Below are positions 4,720-6,932 of a stretch of DNA of 6,932 nt, piece by piece. Numbering within the stretch: the first letter of the stretch is position 1; every line of letters begins with the position of its first letter. The DNA is from Spirochaetales bacterium. Its GTDB lineage: Bacteria > Spirochaetota > Spirochaetia > B11-G9. A program made the translations under genes and the position numbers. Under the pieces are notes generated by a model. It was not told the DNA's origin. It saw only the letters and a program-made list of their open reading frames with translations, and made no database searches. The stretch lies in NCBI GenBank assembly GCA_027077185.1, contig JALTGJ010000422.1, forward strand, positions 1 through 6,932, read 5' to 3'.

Positions 4720-4743
4720 TTTTACTTGAACAGGAGCTAATTT

Positions 4744-6459
4744 ATGATAAAAAATCTTCGTACCGGAGCTGAAATCATAGTTGACATAATGCAGCAGCAG
4801 GGTGTTGAGCATATTTTCGGTATTTCGGGAGGATCAGTTATTCCAATTTTTGATGCTTTAGTTGATTCTTCCATTAAGCTTGTACTTACCCGGCATGAAC
4901 AGGGAGCTGTTCATATGGCTGACGGTTATGCACGAGCCAGCGGCAAGACAGGTGTTGCTCTTGTAACATCAGGCCCCGGGGCTACAAATACAATTACAGG
5001 GATTCTAACAGCAAATATGGATTCCATTCCTCTGGTTGTTCTTACAGGGCAGGCACCTACCTGGACACTGGGAATGGATGCTTTTCAGGAAGCTGACGTT
5101 TTTGGGATTTCATACCCTGTTGTAAAACATTCATATCTTGTTAAAAATGCTGAAGATATTCCCAGAATTATGAAAGAGGCATTTTATCTTGCTCAATCCG
5201 GAAGACCCGGTCCGGTGCTGATAGACCTCCCAAAGGATGTCAGCAGTGCAATGATAGATCCTAACTATAACGAATCCTTTCACCTCCCGGGCTATAGAAT
5301 TCCGGATGAGAATCATGATACAGATCTGATTTCCATTGCAGGATTGCTAAAAAATGCAAAACGGCCTGTTCTTCTGGTTGGGCATGGTGCAGTAATTTCA
5401 GGGGCCGAAAAAACTGTCCGGTTTCTTGCAGAAAAAATGCAAATTCCAGTAACAAATACACTTCTGGGGAAAGGGTGTTTCCCGGACACTCACGAACTAA
5501 GTCTTGGAATGCTGGGAATGCATGGTACTGCTTATGCAAACAAAGCTGTTTATGACTGTGATTTAATTATGTCTATCGGAAGCAGATGGGATGATAGAAT
5601 TACAGGAAAGGTTTCTGAATTTTGTGAAAATGCAGTAAAAATACATATAGACATTGATCCTTCCGAAATTGATAAAGTAATTAAAGTTGATGAAAGTATT
5701 GTTGGTGATGCCAAAACTATTCTAAAGAAAATTGCACCTTATCTTGAAAAAGGTGACACCTCTGACTGGCTTAAAACAATAAAAAAATGGAAAAAAACTT
5801 TCCCGCTAAATTATAAAAAAGAGGGAAAACTAAGGGCACAGCATGTAATAGAAGAAATGTATAATCTTACAGAGGGGAAGGCTCTTGTTGTTACAGATGT
5901 GGGCCAGCACCAGATGTGGGCTGCACAATACTATAAAATAGAATCCGGAAGGAAATGGCTGTCATCCGGAGGTGCAGGAACTATGGGCTACGGATTTCCT
6001 GCATCCATTGGCGCAGCATTATCACAACCTGATAATATAACAATTGCAATTGTAGGGGATGGAGGTTTTCAGATGACTCTTTCTGAACTTTCAACAGCTG
6101 TTAACCAGAAACTTCCTATTAAAATACTTATCATTAATAATCATTACCTGGGTATGGTCCGGCAGTGGCAGGACATGTTTTATGATAACCGTCTATCCGG
6201 AGTGGACCTTAAAGGAAACCCTGATTTTGTAAAACTGGCTCAGGCTTACGGAGCAAGAGGTTTTAGAATTAAAAGAAGTTCAGACGTTAGAAAAATTATA
6301 TCTGAAGCTCTGGCCTATAATGACGGTCCATGTATAATTGATGCACAGGTTGAAAAACTTGATAATGTTTTTCCAATGATTCCGGCAGGAGCCGGATTAA
6401 ACGAGATGCTTCTTGAAGCACCCAAAGTAAAACTTGAAAAACCAAAAGGGAGTACATAA
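4744..6459 (+). CDS. ilvB: Acetolactate synthase (acetohydroxyacid synthase), large catalytic subunit
   Basis: This ThDP-, FAD- and Mg-dependent enzyme condenses two pyruvates to 2-acetolactate, or pyruvate and 2-oxobutyrate to 2-aceto-2-hydroxybutyrate, the first common step of valine, leucine and isoleucine synthesis. The 571 residues match the usual length of about 550-590. Seen in order: catalytic Glu52 in [16 protein letters not shown], the conserved [12 protein letters not shown] (75-86), GQAP-x4-GMDAFQE (102-116), the central FAD-binding domain around 205-330 with [12 protein letters not shown], and the C-terminal ThDP motif starting at GDGGFQM (438) and ending in NN (465-466). The LGMVRQWQ segment (469-476) carries Trp475, equivalent to the residue linked to herbicide response in plant enzymes. 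The anabolic type is supported by the FAD domain and by ilvN starting one base after the stop. ATG is preceded by AGGAG seven bases upstream. No key residue appears missing. Confidence 0.97.
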   Translation: MIKNLRTGAEIIVDIMQQQGVEHIFGISGGSVIPIFDALVDSSIKLVLTRHEQGAVHMADGYARASGKTGVALVTSGPGATNTITGILTANMDSIPLVVLTGQAPTWTLGMDAFQEADVFGISYPVVKHSYLVKNAEDIPRIMKEAFYLAQSGRPGPVLIDLPKDVSSAMIDPNYNESFHLPGYRIPDENHDTDLISIAGLLKNAKRPVLLVGHGAVISGAEKTVRFLAEKMQIPVTNTLLGKGCFPDTHELSLGMLGMHGTAYANKAVYDCDLIMSIGSRWDDRITGKVSEFCENAVKIHIDIDPSEIDKVIKVDESIVGDAKTILKKIAPYLEKGDTSDWLKTIKKWKKTFPLNYKKEGKLRAQHVIEEMYNLTEGKALVVTDVGQHQMWAAQYYKIESGRKWLSSGGAGTMGYGFPASIGAALSQPDNITIAIVGDGGFQMTLSELSTAVNQKLPIKILIINNHYLGMVRQWQDMFYDNRLSGVDLKGNPDFVKLAQAYGARGFRIKRSSDVRKIISEALAYNDGPCIIDAQVEKLDNVFPMIPAGAGLNEMLLEAPKVKLEKPKGST

Positions 6460-6460
6460 A

Positions 6461-6932
6461 ATGACAGATACATATTCAACCCATGCCATTGGTCTCTTTG
6501 TAGCCAATAAATCCGGAGTGTTAAACAGAATTGCTCTCGTATTTTCAAGAAGAGGATACAATATTGATAGCCTGGTAACTTCACCAGCAAAAAATACAAG
6601 CTTTTCCCATATGAATATTATAGCTTCCGGAGACAGGGAAACACTTGATCAAATTCTAAAGCAGCTTAATAAACTTGTGGATGTAGTTCATGCAAGGGAT
6701 TATGCAGATCTTGATATAGTTGAAAAAGAACTTGCCCTGATCAAGGTAAAATGCATTGCGGAAAACCGAACAGATATTATGCAGATTGGTCATGCATTCC
6801 GTGGCGAAGTGGTTGACATCTCAGATACAACAATAACCTTCCAGGTTACAGGTCCTTCAAGAAAAATTGATGGTCTGGTTAAAATGTTTGAAATATATGG
6901 AATAATAGAAGTTATAAGAACCGGCAAAGTAC
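6461..6932 (+). CDS. ilvN: Acetolactate synthase small regulatory subunit (3' end outside window)
   Basis: The frame opens at ATG 6461, one base after the ilvB stop and eight bases after GGGAG (6448-6452), and runs open to the window end for 157 residues, so only the last few residues are likely missing (the family is about 160-175). The N-terminal ACT domain is plain: HAIGLFVANKSGVLNRIALV, then FSRRGYNIDSL, where Gly19 and Asn34 match the valine-binding Gly14 and Asn29 of E. coli IlvH. A second ALS_ss domain follows with LALIKVKCIAENRTDI, FRGEVVDISDTTITFQVTG and the closing IYGIIEVIRTGKV, which normally leads into a short Arg-Gly tail. The subunit stimulates the IlvB catalytic subunit and confers feedback inhibition by valine or related amino acids. 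Tight spacing indicates one transcript and translational coupling with ilvB. The residues needed for valine sensing seem present. ilvC often follows in such operons but is outside the window. Confidence 0.96.
   Translation, partial: MTDTYSTHAIGLFVANKSGVLNRIALVFSRRGYNIDSLVTSPAKNTSFSHMNIIASGDRETLDQILKQLNKLVDVVHARDYADLDIVEKELALIKVKCIAENRTDIMQIGHAFRGEVVDISDTTITFQVTGPSRKIDGLVKMFEIYGIIEVIRTGKV

Larger units (their letters stand above)
4268..4743. other. 476-bp non-coding divergent region between the sigma-54 activator gene and ilvB
   Basis: No credible gene lies here. The longest ATG-started stretch I followed is a 27-codon frame at 4506-4589 with no ribosome site. The region holds a probable promoter for the leftward gene near 4282-4311, two candidate ilvB promoters near 4625-4719, three inverted-repeat pairs in 4272-4414, and two direct copies of TGCATTTT (4470-4477 and 4491-4498) 21 bp apart, about two helical turns. 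I see no T-box motif, no Ile/Leu/Val-rich leader peptide and no clear rho-independent terminator. Its length is more than two promoters need, so a small RNA or operator array is possible. Confidence 0.6.

Noticed and set aside
4268..4743. Sigma-54 (-24/-12) promoter or T-box riboswitch before ilvB or the activator gene
   Set aside because: I found no GG-N10-GC arrangement with the TGGCAC/TTGC context and no T-box core sequence on the strands I read.
5261..5539. Minus-strand open frame opposite ilvB
   Set aside because: It is a shadow of the ilvB coding sequence, with no ribosome site or domain.
6315..6599. Minus-strand open frame across the ilvB-ilvN junction
   Set aside because: It is opposite two secure coding sequences and the product has no recognisable features.

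Overview
This window is an AT-rich bacterial chromosome segment with seven protein genes, two of them cut by the window edges. Nothing looks like phage, transposon, CRISPR, tRNA or rRNA. The gene content (PspA, a STAS-zinc ribbon protein, a sigma-54 activator, a Sec-exported small protein, acetolactate synthase) and the base composition fit a free-living Gram-negative-type bacterium. My best guess is a member of the Spirochaetota (Spirochaeta/Oceanispirochaeta-like), but this is an inference from overall style and not from a marker gene.

Layout. (1) Positions 1-464, plus strand: the C-terminal part of a flavodoxin-fold NAD(P)H:quinone oxidoreductase. (2) Positions 436-2418, minus strand, read right to left: a STAS domain/zinc-ribbon protein, then pspA, then an OmpR-type response regulator with a degenerate receiver. 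The regulator overlaps the 3' end of pspA, so the two are probably translated from one message. A good promoter precedes the STAS gene, and another precedes pspA with a 14-bp palindrome in its spacer. (3) Positions 2659-3138, plus strand: a small exported protein of unknown function with its own sigma-70-type promoter. (4) Positions 3131-4267, minus strand: an NtrC-like receiver-AAA+ protein that ends right after the AAA+ module and has no Fis-type DNA-binding domain. It also has GAFTDA in place of GAFTGA and a His where the glutamate-switch Asn normally sits. (5) Positions 4268-4743: a 476-bp non-coding divergent region with several inverted repeats. (6) Positions 4744-6932, plus strand: the ilvBN operon for acetolactate synthase (branched-chain amino-acid synthesis), with ilvN cut at the window end.

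How the genes may work together. The STAS-zinc ribbon/pspA/response regulator cluster looks like an envelope-stress module without the classical pspF and pspB/C: an effector coat protein (PspA), a possible phospho-switch (STAS), and a regulator that probably does not use normal Asp phosphorylation. The nearby HTH-less sigma-54 activator is a tempting partner because PspA controls the sigma-54 activator PspF in enterobacteria. However, the residue matching PspF Trp56 is not a Trp here, so that link is unproven. ilvBN is ordinary metabolism and acts independently. Two convergent gene pairs overlap at their 3' ends (29 bp and 8 bp), leaving no room for terminators between them.
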